A stretch of 20,691 nucleotides of DNA from NCBI GenBank assembly GCA_032718475.1, contig JAUCBJ010007438.1, forward strand, positions 1 to 20,691, given 5' to 3'. A program made the translations under genes and the position numbers. Shown here one piece after another: positions 1-9,013 of this stretch. Source of the stretch: Nemertoderma westbladi (taxonomy: Eukaryota; Xenacoelomorpha; Nemertodermatida; Nemertodermatidae). The stretch's first letter is position 1. Each line of letters opens with the position of its first letter. Below the pieces are notes generated by a model. It ran no database searches and was not told where the DNA came from. It was given only the letters and a program-made list of their open reading frames with translations.

Positions 1-887
1 ATTACTTTATTATCGTTATTTGAGCAGTAGTCCAACTGATATTGAGACCTAATGGTTGTATGGTAGGCCTACGATTTATAAATCGTTAGATTTGATTTAT
101 AATATATATATACCCGTTTTAGTGGGTTTTGTCAATGTTTGAAATAAATGTTATTATTTCTGGGGAGTAATCACTACACAAAGCGGTGCGCTTTCAATGA
201 AGTGTTACTTATAAGACACTAAAACAAATAATACTAATTTACCTAAGTTACTTAATACTACTAATTACGTACAATTCGGGTTGAGATTACAATCTCTAAA
301 TAAACACAAAATTTTACAAAAACACAAAATACGAATTTTTAGGGTAATTTTACAAGAAGTCTACAAACCAGCCTAACAAAGGGTTAGAAAACCGGTTATT
401 ACAACGGACAGGGTACTACGGTATTTGAAATAATAAGTAGTAGTAAATACACTGCGTTGTCCAGATAGGAAAATACCACCGCCTGACGACCTATAGCCGT
501 ATCGCTATAGGTTCTACGTTATGTATCACGGAGTGTTCCTACCTAGAAGTTAATAGAGCTAATCGAATGTGCCTATCAACCACTTTACAACACAAATATA
601 ATGCCTACACTAATTATTCTCGGAAAGCACTGTACACTAAACCCTAAATTAGGTACGAGTACTTGTACAACAGATAATCAGTAATTAAATATACTTGAAC
701 AGCTAAAAGAACCACGGCATCTGCTGGAGTGACCGATGCACAAAATCACCAGTCTTTACCTACGCCGAGCAGCCCGTGTAGTACCGAGGTTAATTTAACT
801 ATAGCGGTATGTATAACAAACACAATTACTGTAGGAACAAACTTGGGGACTGAATGTTGCGGATAATCGCATAAACTCTGAATAATA
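1..887. other. No gene seen; AT-rich non-coding DNA
   Basis: Both strands are broken by frequent stops, and I see no domain, RNA gene or long repeat. A TAGGCCTA palindrome near 65 belongs to a motif that recurs across the window. Confidence 0.6.
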
Positions 888-1463
888 AATATTACGCTAC
901 GCGTACAAACTACTCAAACAAAATACAGACCGAACACTGACAGACTACTATCAAGCCTAAACAAACTACGGTATATGCAGACTCCGAAATGATTAGGGAG
1001 TATGCGCTCTAACCCAGTAGTGCGACTTATTCTTTAGTTGGGGGATTACCTTACAGCGTTCGCTGCCCCTACTGCCTAATCGTACTTAATCGGACAGATG
1101 ATCTACACACGCGGCAATCCGTTCAGACCTAATAACAGCCAGACAACTATCCAGCCTACAAATTATCTAAATAAAATTATACGCTACCCGTACAGACTTA
1201 CACAAACAAAGTACAGACTAAACGATGGCAGACCACTCTCAAGCCTAAATAAACCACAGGACATGCAGACTCCGAAATGATTAGGGAGTATGCGCTCTAA
1301 CCCAGTAGTGCGACTTATTCTTTAGTTGGGGGTTTACCTTACCGCATTGGCTGCCCCTACTTCCTAACCGTACTTAATCGGACAAGTGCTCTACACACAC
1401 TGTAATCCGTTCAGACTTAACAGCAATCAGACAACAGCTCAGCCTACAAATTGTCTGTACAAT
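888..1463. repeat. Two-copy tandem duplication, about 288 bp per unit
   Basis: The segment starting near 888 is repeated almost unchanged about 288 bp later. For example ACTCCGAAATGATTAGGG begins at 981 and again at 1269, and both are followed by the same GAGTATGCGCTCTAACCC context and the same run up to a TACTTAATCGGACA block. The two copies differ by scattered substitutions and small indels, so this is an old duplication. A 60-codon ORF inside (1098-1280) has no recognisable feature and is not kept in frame in the other copy. I do not recognise a SINE or tRNA-like head. Confidence 0.85.
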
Positions 1464-1993
1464 CTGATCAGGTTTACACGCCTTCTGTTCAATACTGGCC
1501 TACAAACAAATAAAACTTGACAGAAATAAGTAAAAATCTCAATAAAAAACCAGGGCTGCAGTCCCTGATTAATTATTAAGGCCTACTGGTATATAATAAT
1601 CAAAATCGAATAATACTGCTGTACCTGTACTGCTGTAGGTACCGGTCCGGGTGGTTAGGTAGTCAGGCCTACTGGTACCGGTTCTGGCAGTTGGGCCTAC
1701 TGACCTACAGATGTACCGGTTGACCGGTACTTTCAACTTTATTGCTTACTGCAATAAAGAAGCTATATCCTTTAATGTTCGCGCTTTCAGACCTTTGGCA
1801 GTTTAACCCACCAAATTAAGATGTCTTCTAGATATTAAATCGGTTTTTAGTCTATGACAAGTATTTGATTCACTACACTAGTCGAAACCAATCCGTGCGC
1901 GACCATTCACCCGCTGGAGATTCCCGGGAGATTGGGTTCGACGGTTTAATTTTATTGCTATGTAAGCCTAATGTATTATTCGACTGACAGTAC
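1464..1993. other. No gene seen; rich in GGCC and CCGG palindromes
   Basis: Between about 1575 and 1735 AGGCCTACTGG, GTACCGGT and related words repeat at irregular spacing. This looks like local palindrome-rich sequence rather than an ordered array. No ORF of note on either strand. Confidence 0.5.
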
Positions 1994-1995
1994 TA

Positions 1996-2270
1996 CCCTG
2001 CAAACAATTTAACGTTCAAATGGCGTTGAAAAACGAAAAATTTATAACAAATAAACGCTAGAATCTGACGTTAGTAAAAGTAGATCGAACGTTCGTTTGG
2101 CCGCTTTTGTGACGTTAAAATTTCCCCAAAAACAACGTTGAATTTTACGTCAAATATATATATTCCAACGTTATCTTTAACCGTTGAATTTGCATTATAT
2201 TAATCGTTAAACCAACTTCAGTTAATCAACAAAACTGACGTTAGATATCCATATCCCAACGTTTATTTAA
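1996..2270. promoter_or_regulatory. Left subterminal AACGTT cluster
   Basis: Five exact AACGTT palindromes start at 2011, 2088, 2134, 2167 and 2258, with several one-off variants (ACGTTA, GCGTTG) between them. Together with the right cluster they mark the two ends of the TA-flanked unit and may be transposase-binding sites; that role is inference. Confidence 0.55.
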
Positions 2271-2554
2271 TCAGGGATTTTCAGTTTTTCAGGCCACTAG
2301 GTAAATCTCACGTTACCTTACGTTGTACATTGCACATTATAATTATCTCATCAGCATTATTAATACAACATATAGGCCTATAATATGTTATGTGAATTAT
2401 AAATGAATGGAAACTTTATGTTTGAAACTGGAAACTTATTCATTTATTTATTTACATTATAAATGAAATTATTACAAAATAATCAGATAGTTAGTTGACA
2501 GCACAGATACAGTCTATAGTTCGCATTGGCAAAAATAAGTCTTACTGAAACAAA

Positions 2555-2660
2555 TTACAAGTCCACATCCGCATCGTCACCATCATCGTCCTCATTATCG
2601 CTAATTATCGATCCCGCATCGTCTTTGCTGCATCGTTCTTTCGGTTTTCCGCGAGCCACA
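2555..2660 (-). CDS. Terminal exon of a small unrecognised gene (acidic C-terminal tail)
   Basis: A good acceptor (TTTTGTTAG) precedes the exon at 2661-2662. Reading on from a split AG/T serine codon it gives a basic stretch (VARGKPKERC) and then a very acidic tail (DNEDDDGDDADVDL) before TAA. The phase matches the donor at 6321-6322 exactly: the upstream exon leaves two bases (AG) and this exon supplies the T. A short basic patch and an acidic tail suggest a nuclear or nucleic-acid-associated protein, but I recognise no family. No experimental support for splicing can be seen; the call rests on splice signals, phase match and protein-like composition. Confidence 0.55.
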
Positions 2661-2854
2661 CTAACAAAACAAAATAATTAATTAATCAACTAATTTACTG
2701 TAAACGAATTCCTGTATAATAATAATGTAATAACGTAAGTAAGTACTGTATGTATATCGTATGTACTCAGCACCGCAAATTTATTAATTACTTGCAATTT
2801 AATGCAATGGCAATAAAAAGTTTCAGAGCGTAATATTATAGCAGAATGTATGCC

Positions 2855-3602
2855 ATAATGTAGGCCTACAGTACTAACCCAATCCCCCATAATGTAGGAC
2901 TACAGTACTAACCAAATCCCCCATAATGTAGGCCTACAGTACTAACCAAATCCCCCATAATGTAGGCCTACAGTACTAACCCAATCCCAGATAATGTAGG
3001 CCTACAGTACTAACCAAATCCCCCATAATGTAGGCCTACAGTACTAACCCAATCCCCCATAATGTAGGCCTACAGTACTAACCAAATCCCCCATAATGTA
3101 GGCCTACAGTACTAACCCAATCCCCCATAATGTAGGCCTACAGTACTAACCAAATCCCCCATAATGTAGGCCTACAGTACTAACCCAATCCCCCATAATG
3201 TAGGCCTACAGTACTAACCAAATCCCAAATAATGTAGGCCTACACTACTAACCCAATCCCCCATAATGTAGGCCTACAGTAATAACCAAATCCCAAATAA
3301 TGTAGGCCTACAGTACTAACCCAATCCCCCATAATGTAGGCCTACAGTACTAACCAAATCCCCCATAATGTAGGCCTACCATACTAACCAAATCCCAAAT
3401 AATGTAGGCCTACACTACTAACCCAATCCCCCATAATGTAGGCCTACAGTACTAACCAAATCCCAAATAATGTAGGCCTACAGTACTAACCCAATCCCCC
3501 ATAATGTAGGCCTACAGTACTAACCAAATCCCAAATAATGTAGGCCTACAGTACTAACCCAATCCCCCATAATGTAGGCCTACAGTACTAACCAAATCCT
3601 AA
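2855..3602. repeat. 34-bp minisatellite, 22 units, with a 68-bp two-unit order
   Basis: Unit starts (ATAATGTAGG) recur at exactly 34-bp spacing from 2855 to 3569 with no length change. Each unit contains the palindrome GTAGGCCTAC (first base change GGAC in unit 2). Units mostly alternate between a form with ACCCAATC and a form with ACCAAATC, which gives a higher-order 68-bp period. Later units also alternate in the spacer (CCCCC against CCCAA). The array lies in the predicted intron between the exons at 2555-2660 and 6323-6530 and directly abuts the 3' side of the LINE. Confidence 0.95.
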
Positions 3603-5796
3603 CTCATCTTAACCCTATCCCAATTATTACTCCACGCTCACACTACTACCCCAAGCCCTTCTGAAACCGAAACCTACTACTAGGATCGGCATGCTGCATT
3701 GTAGCTGCATTTTTAAGAATGCTGTGCCGGCTTATCGACAAAATTGCACCGCCACAACTCCCTATCACCCATGACATTTGCTAGATCATCCGCATCTTCA
3801 AGGCCAGTGTCCTTTAAGATGCGTCTCAAGAAAGTCATGGGCTGTCCACCATGCTTATTCACTCCATGAGGCTGCCAAAGTACGAGATTATGCACTGGCT
3901 GGTCCTCACGGCGAAAGCAATGTCCTGCACAGCGGAGGCGCTTTTGTTCTAGTGTCAAGCTTGGGGGAACCAATGAGACACCTCCAATGTTATATAGTGT
4001 CTGGTTGGAGATGTGTGCATTGTACTTGACACAATGAACCCGGCGTAGCATTCTTGTGAATGTGCCTTCCAGAGATTTGGTGTCCTCAGCAGTTAGAGCC
4101 CAGCATGGACTCCCATAGAGGAGTACTGGAACTACTGCTGCTCTAAATAATCGGACCTTAAGTTTCTGATTAATTCTCGGTGACTTCCAAATCCTGGAAA
4201 GCCTATTCAAGGCTGCCCATGCCTTTCCCTTACGTATTCGAAGGTCCTCACCTGACTTCCGGATCCATGATCCCAGGTAGCAGAAGTGTAGCCGAAGGCT
4301 ACAGGTAGTCACATGCTCAAGCATACCATCTTTTGAGCTTATGCTCATCCGATCAGAGACTTGCTGAGGACTTTCAAAGTTAACTGTCAAAATTTTGGTC
4401 TTTCTGGAGTTAATAAAAAGACCAACACTAGAAGCAGCATGTTCTAATGAGCTGAGGAGCCGTTGGGCTCCCTCTAGTGATTCTGAGAGTACTCCTAAGT
4501 CATCAGCAAAGTCTAGATCAGTTAGGTACTTGGCGGGATTTCCTCGACTTCTGGAGCCAGTAGGTGGAGTTATCATCACCCCATCATCATTATGATGATC
4601 TAAGGACATGCGTAGAACATAGTCAACAACAATTATGAACAAGAATGGTGCAAGTGTGTCTCCCTGGAGGACGCCCCATAACACTTCAAATGGTTCTGTG
4701 TCACCGTTAACAGTAGACACAAATGTTGTCGAACCATCGTATACTGATCTGATTGCTGCAATAATTTCATCAGGAATCCCATATAATGAAAGTATGCTGA
4801 ACATACGTGAGCGAGAGACTGAATCAAAGGCCTTGAAGAAGTCAACAAAGATAACAGCCAGATGCCTGTCTTTCTTTTTTGATAACTCTTCAATTATCCT
4901 TCTAAGTGCCAAAATGGGCTCCATGGTCCCACGACCTTTACGGAACCCATTCTGATTTCCACGGAGCAGTCTCTCAATGGGATCCCTGATGCGATTTAAT
5001 AGAATTCTATTGTATAGCTTTGCAGCAATCGAGATCAATGAGATTCCCCGAAAAGAACCATAGAGTGTTAGGTTGCCCTTCTTGGGAACTGGCACCAACT
5101 TATTTGTTTTCATTTCTTGTGGGACTCTTGTTGTACGGTACATGTCTACTATGATGGGATAGATGAGCTTTAAACACTCAGGTATTTTAAAGACCTCAAG
5201 GGGAACACCATCTACTCCACTGGCACGATTGGTCTTAATGCTCTTTGCAGCAGCCTTCACTTCTGCAAAGGAGATATCACCAATGGGAATATCTGGGAGT
5301 ACAGACTCAGACACTTTTACTTCTATAAAGTTGTCAGGCAATACCCTGTCATTATTGAGGAGCTTTTCAAAGTGGGCCTTCCAACCATTGAGGCGATCGG
5401 CTGGTGATTCAGCCTTAACCTTGGAGGTTGGTTGGCTTTTTCGACCAGCAAGCAAGTTGATCGATCTCCATGCCTGGGATGATTGCCTGCTGTCGTCAGC
5501 ATCATTGATGGCATCAACCTGTTGGTTTATTAGCTCCTGTAAATTAACAGAGTACTGCCTGTTCAGGGACCTAGATGCAGCCTTAACTGCATTCTTGGCT
5601 GCTGTAGTCTGTTTGAGTCGGGACTCTTTCTGCGCCTTGTAGAGGTCATTTCGGCACTCCTGAATTTTGTTGTCAGTCAAGGGGGCCCGTTTCCTGATTC
5701 GAGGGTATACAGGAACTGTTTCTGCAGCTGCTAACTTAACTGCCTCTGTGAAGGCAGTATAGCCCTCACAGTAATGTCCCCCTAGTGGACATTACT
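3603..5796 (-). mobile_element. 5'-truncated non-LTR retrotransposon (RTE-like), copy 1
   Basis: The minus strand carries one long reverse transcriptase ORF with a short 3' untranslated stretch (3603-3712) that runs to the edge of the 34-bp array. The endonuclease half expected upstream is missing, so the copy is 5' truncated near 5791. A second copy of the same family at 16256-19080 confirms that homology extends to at least about 5760. At the truncated end sits a hairpin with 10-bp arms (AGTAATGTCC at 5770-5779 and its complement at 5787-5796). Confidence 0.85.
3713..5791 (-). CDS. LINE reverse transcriptase ORF, lacking the endonuclease domain
   Basis: Reverse transcriptase of a non-LTR retrotransposon, which would copy element RNA at a nicked target. 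The frame is open from 5791; the ATG at 5680 is internal, not a natural start. In order: a linker rich in Lys, Arg and Ala; fingers and palm with FVDFFKAFDSVSRSRM (first catalytic Asp) and WGVLQGDTLAPFLF; then LDFADDLGVL, whose FADD is the catalytic Asp pair; then a thumb region and a C-terminal segment with RRVHC, LRCAGHCFRRED and GDRELWR. That tail is typical of RTE-like elements; the clade is assigned from memory of the pattern. The ORF is uninterrupted for about 690 codons, so this copy is young. It sits in the last intron of the small gene of the TA-flanked unit, on the same strand. Confidence 0.9.
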   Translation of the reverse strand, partial: CPLGGHYCEGYTAFTEAVKLAAAETVPVYPRIRKRAPLTDNKIQECRNDLYKAQKESRLKQTTAAKNAVKAASRSLNRQYSVNLQELINQQVDAINDADDSRQSSQAWRSINLLAGRKSQPTSKVKAESPADRLNGWKAHFEKLLNNDRVLPDNFIEVKVSESVLPDIPIGDISFAEVKAAAKSIKTNRASGVDGVPLEVFKIPECLKLIYPIIVDMYRTTRVPQEMKTNKLVPVPKKGNLTLYGSFRGISLISIAAKLYNRILLNRIRDPIERLLRGNQNGFRKGRGTMEPILALRRIIEELSKKKDRHLAVIFVDFFKAFDSVSRSRMFSILSLYGIPDEIIAAIRSVYDGSTTFVSTVNGDTEPFEVLWGVLQGDTLAPFLFIIVVDYVLRMSLDHHNDDGVMITPPTGSRSRGNPAKYLTDLDFADDLGVLSESLEGAQRLLSSLEHAASSVGLFINSRKTKILTVNFESPQQVSDRMSISSKDGMLEHVTTCSLRLHFCYLGSWIRKSGEDLRIRKGKAWAALNRLSRIWKSPRINQKLKVRLFRAAVVPVLLYGSPCWALTAEDTKSLEGTFTRMLRRVHCVKYNAHISNQTLYNIGGVSLVPPSLTLEQKRLRCAGHCFRREDQPVHNLVLWQPHGVNKHGGQPMTFLRRILKDTGLEDADDLANVMGDRELWRCNFVDKPAQHS

Positions 5797-6322
5797 TAAC
5801 ACCGTCATGGGTTACCACGTAAACAATAGGTGGAAATTTGTCTGACAGCCAGATAGGCCTACCGCATTACCTACCGGTAGGCGGGGGATAGCTATTAATA
5901 ACCAGTAGGGCCTAGCTATATTATTATAACATGGCTCCAAACGCCACCATACATATAAACTAACTTATTTATAACATAATTTATGTCATTTTTGCAATTA
6001 TTTATACAGCAACTAATATACTGTAATATGTGCAGTTTCTATCACTTATAATGTATATGTACAATCATTTCGTAATGTTACAATTTTGGAATAAAACTAC
6101 ATACATGCTTGTTGCAAAGTACTTTACAGTGTTCTGATCCTGTGGCTTTATTTTCACTCACTCACTCACTAACTTTCGTTCATGTAACAAAGCCACTCGG
6201 ATCATCACTTTGATCATCAAGTGCTACTTTACACAGAAGTATGTAAATAGTTATTACATAATAATTCTAATGTACTGTACTAATTATTGGTAATGAGAAC
6301 AATAATAAGATATAAATTTTAC
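5797..6322 (-). other. Intron remainder, no gene seen
   Basis: This stretch between the LINE and the donor at 6321-6322 is AT-rich. It has a short (CACT)n run near 6157-6170 and a GATCATC inverted pair near 6199-6219. No ORF stands out. Confidence 0.5.
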
Positions 6323-6530
6323 CTGCTGCTGCTAGTGCACTGAATGTCCTGTCGAACTCCAGCTGTTTCTTCATCCATAGTATCACTCTCATTTCCAACC
6401 GCAACCCGTTTCTTTCCTCTGAATCGTGTTGCGATACCAATGGAATACCCATCTTGATCGCTAGCACTTGCAATGTCCGAACCCTCACAGACAACGCGCT
6501 CCTCTATTGCCTTAGCTGCCAATAGATCAT
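6323..6530 (-). CDS. Middle exon of the small unrecognised gene
   Basis: The exon is bounded by a strong acceptor (TATTTTTCAG, AG at 6531-6532) and a donor (GTAAAATTT, at 6321-6322). It reads through without a stop as DDLLAAKAIEERVV, then a Ser/Asp-rich part, a basic patch RFRGKKRVAVGNE, and ends in TSSS. The upstream exon gives G and this one AT for the first codon (Asp); the downstream side leaves AG for a Ser. Both junction phases fit. I do not recognise the family. Alternative: a chance ORF; two matched splice phases make that less likely. Confidence 0.55.
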
Positions 6531-6666
6531 CTGAAAAATAATATTAACATTGAAATTTAGTCTACAGTAATGTAATAATTATTATTTGATTTAATAATTA
6601 TTAGATTGTTAGATATTCATATACGATGGATCCTATCTAATTATCAGAATACTACCGTTAAAATAC

Positions 6667-6852
6667 CTTTCATGAGTTTCGAATAAATGTGCAAGGCCAA
6701 GATCCCCATTGCCCAACTGCAGTGTCACCAGCACGTAACGACTCCCTCAGCGCCTTGAATGCAAGTTTAGTGTTTATGGGATATGCTGATGTAAGTAAGT
6801 CCATCGGCCGACAACCATCCACTACATATTGTTGCAACTTCCTCAACGCCAT
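6667..6852 (-). pseudogene. First recognisable exon of the small gene, with a frameshift
   Basis: From the ATG at 6852 the strand reads MALRKLQQYVVDGCRPMDL and on to RESLRAGDTAVG. The protein-like frame then switches by one base near 6715-6722 to WAMGILALHIYSKLMK, followed by a donor (AAAG/GTATTT at 6665-6666). Only the switched frame joins in phase to the next exon. Read without the switch, the first frame ends at a TGA just before the donor. The simplest reading is a one-base indel in a formerly intact exon. The true 5' end may lie further upstream, because the frame stays open to about 6930. Function unknown; no catalytic motif seen. Confidence 0.45.
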
Positions 6853-7350
6853 CCGGGCCCGTGAAGATGACAACACAATAAGCCATATGTACAGAATATA
6901 AACAGAATATCGAAATATTACAGTTAGTTCAGGTTTACGAATCAGACAGCAATTTAATTAATGTATTACAAAAATTTAAGGAAATAAAAAAAACAATAAA
7001 ACTGTTAATGCAATAATATCCATCACAGTTCAGTACCTACTTGTATAGCATGCATATATGTTCTTTAGGTAGATGCATTTACTAATAATGTGAATAATAA
7101 TAATAGTGTGAATACAGTAAACATTATACTGTAATATGCAAATTTACTCAAATCCTATAATATAATAATACACAATGAGATGGAGTGTGAGTCAGAATAA
7201 TACTGACAAATATAGTGTAAGCAACCAATCAGAAGCAATATATTATAACAGCATAGGCAGGTATTGTGTTGTTGGGCAGTGTGTCTACTGTAATATCCAT
7301 CCACATGGGAATGTATCATGGCGTCTCCTGTCTGGCACATTGTAGAACTA
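6853..7350. other. No gene seen inside the right part of the TA-flanked unit
   Basis: AT-rich DNA. A 61-codon minus ORF at 7155-7340 has no recognisable features. Missing upstream exons of the small gene could lie here, but none can be shown. Confidence 0.45.
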
Positions 7351-7357
7351 CAATATG

Positions 7358-7638
7358 AACGTTATTTCACTTAAAAATAACGTTGATAATTAACGTTTAT
7401 AATTAAACTTGGAATTAACGTTGCTATCGAACGTCATCACACATTGAGAGATCGATGAAAATTAACGTTCGAATTTTACGCTGAATTAACGACTATGATT
7501 GGTTTATTTTAAACATGTAATTTTTCTAGCATATTGGAACGTTAATCAAACGTTGAACAATATGTTATTTATTCATGTGATTTTCCAACTTAATCCACAC
7601 CTATATTAACGTAAATTTAACGTACCATGTTTGCAGGG
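7358..7638. promoter_or_regulatory. Right subterminal AACGTT cluster
   Basis: Seven exact AACGTT words start at 7358, 7379, 7392, 7417, 7464, 7538 and 7549, with further ACGTAAA/AACGTA variants up to the terminal repeat. The cluster mirrors the one at the left end of the unit. Confidence 0.55.
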
Positions 7639-7742
7639 TATATAATCACTAAAGGATAACAATTTTTAAATTTTTGTTGTACGAACATCGATCTTTATTA
7701 AACAATTCCTATTATTTGTCAGTTGATGGATATTCTAGACCC

Positions 7743-7995
7743 AGGAAGTAACTTCCATTGGAATCTCGGAATACCTCCTCTTAATTTCCTTTATCCCATA
7801 ACTTGCTGCAGGTATTGTCATTGCGTCTATAAAATATGATCCATTCATGATCGCACCTTTTTCTTGCGGTTACTTCACCATAAAAGAGATTGCTTCCGAT
7901 ATTGATGGTATTATTGCATGCATATGATGAACATAGGGATCACATGTTGTTATAATTGTAGTAATTGTTGTACAAGCTGTACTCTTTGTTCCTCA
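7743..7995 (-). other. Possible decayed coding DNA, not recognised
   Basis: On the minus strand two frames read as protein-like for 30-40 codons. One gives MNGSYFIDAMTIPAASYGIK and ends in a TAG near 7738-7740; another overlapping frame reads YGEVTARKRCDHEWIIFYRR. Only one, or neither, can be real. I recognise no family. Confidence 0.2.
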
Positions 7996-8036
7996 CCAGT
8001 AGTGGTACTGTCCATGATGGATACCCCACCATGCCA

Positions 8037-8201
8037 CCAGTACTGGTTATGTTGGTGTGTGATACCTCGCCAGTACTGGTAATGTCAGTATCTGCTACCT
8101 CACCAGTACTGGTACTGTCGGTGGCTAATACCTCACCAGTAGTTGTACTGTTGGTAGCTGATACCTCAGCAGTACTGGTACTGTCGGTTGCTAATACCTC
8201 T
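8037..8201 (-). repeat. 33-bp in-frame repeat, five units (Ser/Thr-rich on the minus strand)
   Basis: Five units of exactly 33 bp, each starting CCAGTACTGG or a close variant on the plus strand, with one more degenerate unit to the left (7996-8036). The minus strand reads an 11-residue repeat of the form GEVLATDSTST. The plus strand reads a hydrophobic 11-residue repeat (PVLVLSVANTS). A length divisible by three suggests a past coding role. The minus frame continues after a frameshift near 8205 into MDMITDSYDTEVVSVTDA, which supports that strand. Confidence 0.7.
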
Positions 8202-8369
8202 CCATCGCATCAGTGACTGATACCACTTCTGTATCATAACTATCAGTTATCATATCCATTGAGTTCTACGATATCCATCCCAGTCTGGGCCAACGGTCTG
8301 GATCATATCTTCTCCTTCCTATAATTTTCCCATTGCTTGGCTCACCACCATATAAATTATAACAATAAA

Positions 8370-8541
8370 TCAAAAAGCAACGAACCCCTTAGTAAACCAG
8401 TAACTAGGTCCATGACTTCTTATGTATCCCCAAAATCTTTTTAACAGTGAAGGTCGTTTCCTCCTAGGTGGGATAGGTGGGACTGTCTCTGGTTCCTCTG
8501 GGGTTGGGATGAGATCGTCATTTGGAGGTAAAATTCCCTGG
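8370..8541 (-). CDS. Possible exon of unknown gene (proline-rich, basic)
   Basis: An acceptor-like CATTTTATTCAG ends at 8542. From there one frame gives LPPNDDLIPTPEEPETVPP, then PPRRKRPSLLKRFWGYIRSH, and stops at TGA (8370-8372). The frame is also open for a few codons upstream of the acceptor. The acidic-proline stretch followed by a basic segment looks like a natural protein end, but I recognise no family, and no partner exon can be identified upstream. The Ser/Thr repeat fragments lie just downstream on the same strand and might be relics of the same locus. Confidence 0.3.
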
Positions 8542-8559
8542 CTGAATAAAATGATTCTG

Positions 8560-8890
8560 ATCTGATGATGTTTTTTATATCATATTTAATAGGCTAATAT
8601 TTGATTTCGTAGATTAACCGAAATGTCTCAAATATAACTTCTGTTAATTCAGTTATTGGCATTGCTATGATTTGGGCACCTAATTTTTAGACCAATTATT
8701 TTTTGAAAATGATAATGGCTATTATCATGAATTTATTTGTTCTTAAGAACATAAAGTGACAACAACATAGAGTGAACATGAAGCACAAACTGACAGACTG
8801 CTGCGACGGACAGGATTAATAAATAATATTAAAAATAGTTTGAATTTCCCCCGTAAATGCTAAATGTATTGTGTAGTATATATTTGTTGG
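8560..8890. other. No gene seen; AT-rich spacer
   Basis: Neither strand has an ORF of note. A second AATAAA-like word (AACAAATAAATTC on the minus strand near 8738) lies downstream of the Mutator-like gene. Confidence 0.5.
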
Positions 8891-8898
8891 CATTTTGC

Positions 8899-8904
8899 TT
8901 TATT
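8899..8904 (-). terminator. Candidate polyadenylation signal AATAAA
   Basis: AATAAA on the minus strand, 110 bp beyond the stop codon of the Mutator-like transposase and in an AT-rich context, as expected for its 3' untranslated region. Confidence 0.45.
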
Positions 8905-9013
8905 AAATTGACATATAAAAAAGAAAAAATATATAGACTAGCTAGGCATTCCATGTAATATAATATCCACATAATGTAAATGCTATGACTTGCCACGAAA
9001 CTAGTGATACAGT

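Larger units (their letters stand above)
1996..7638 (-). mobile_element. TA-flanked DNA-transposon-like unit with AACGTT clusters (unclassified)
   Basis: The left end reads CCCTGCAAACA (1996-2006) and the right end is its exact reverse complement (7628-7638). Each is directly flanked by TA (1994-1995 and 7639-7640), as expected for a 2-bp TA target duplication. Beyond the 11-bp terminal repeat the ends diverge in sequence, but both hold many AACGTT words. A small three-exon gene lies inside on the minus strand. The unit was later enlarged by a minisatellite and a LINE in its last intron. TA duplication is known for Tc1/mariner, ISL2EU and others. I cannot place this unit in a superfamily because I recognise no transposase core; it may be an internally deleted, non-autonomous copy. 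Confidence 0.6.

Noticed and set aside
888-1463. tRNA-derived SINE or small RNA gene
   Set aside because: No A and B box pair or cloverleaf could be recognised in either copy.
2855-3602. Regular repeats that could be taken for a CRISPR array
   Set aside because: The repeats are contiguous 34-bp units without unique spacers, in DNA with eukaryotic LINEs and introns.
5163-5642. 159-codon plus-strand ORF opposite the LINE
   Set aside because: It is the antisense of the reverse transcriptase frame and has no recognisable domain; other plus ORFs at 3778-4955 are the same kind of shadow.
7155-7340. Minus-strand ORF as an upstream exon of the small spliced gene
   Set aside because: No donor in a compatible phase and no sequence character to support it.
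7965-8216. Plus-strand ORF with hydrophobic 11-residue repeats
   Set aside because: It has an ATG and no stop, but its hydrophobic repeat is a by-product of the 33-bp units; the minus frame has natural-looking flanking sequence.
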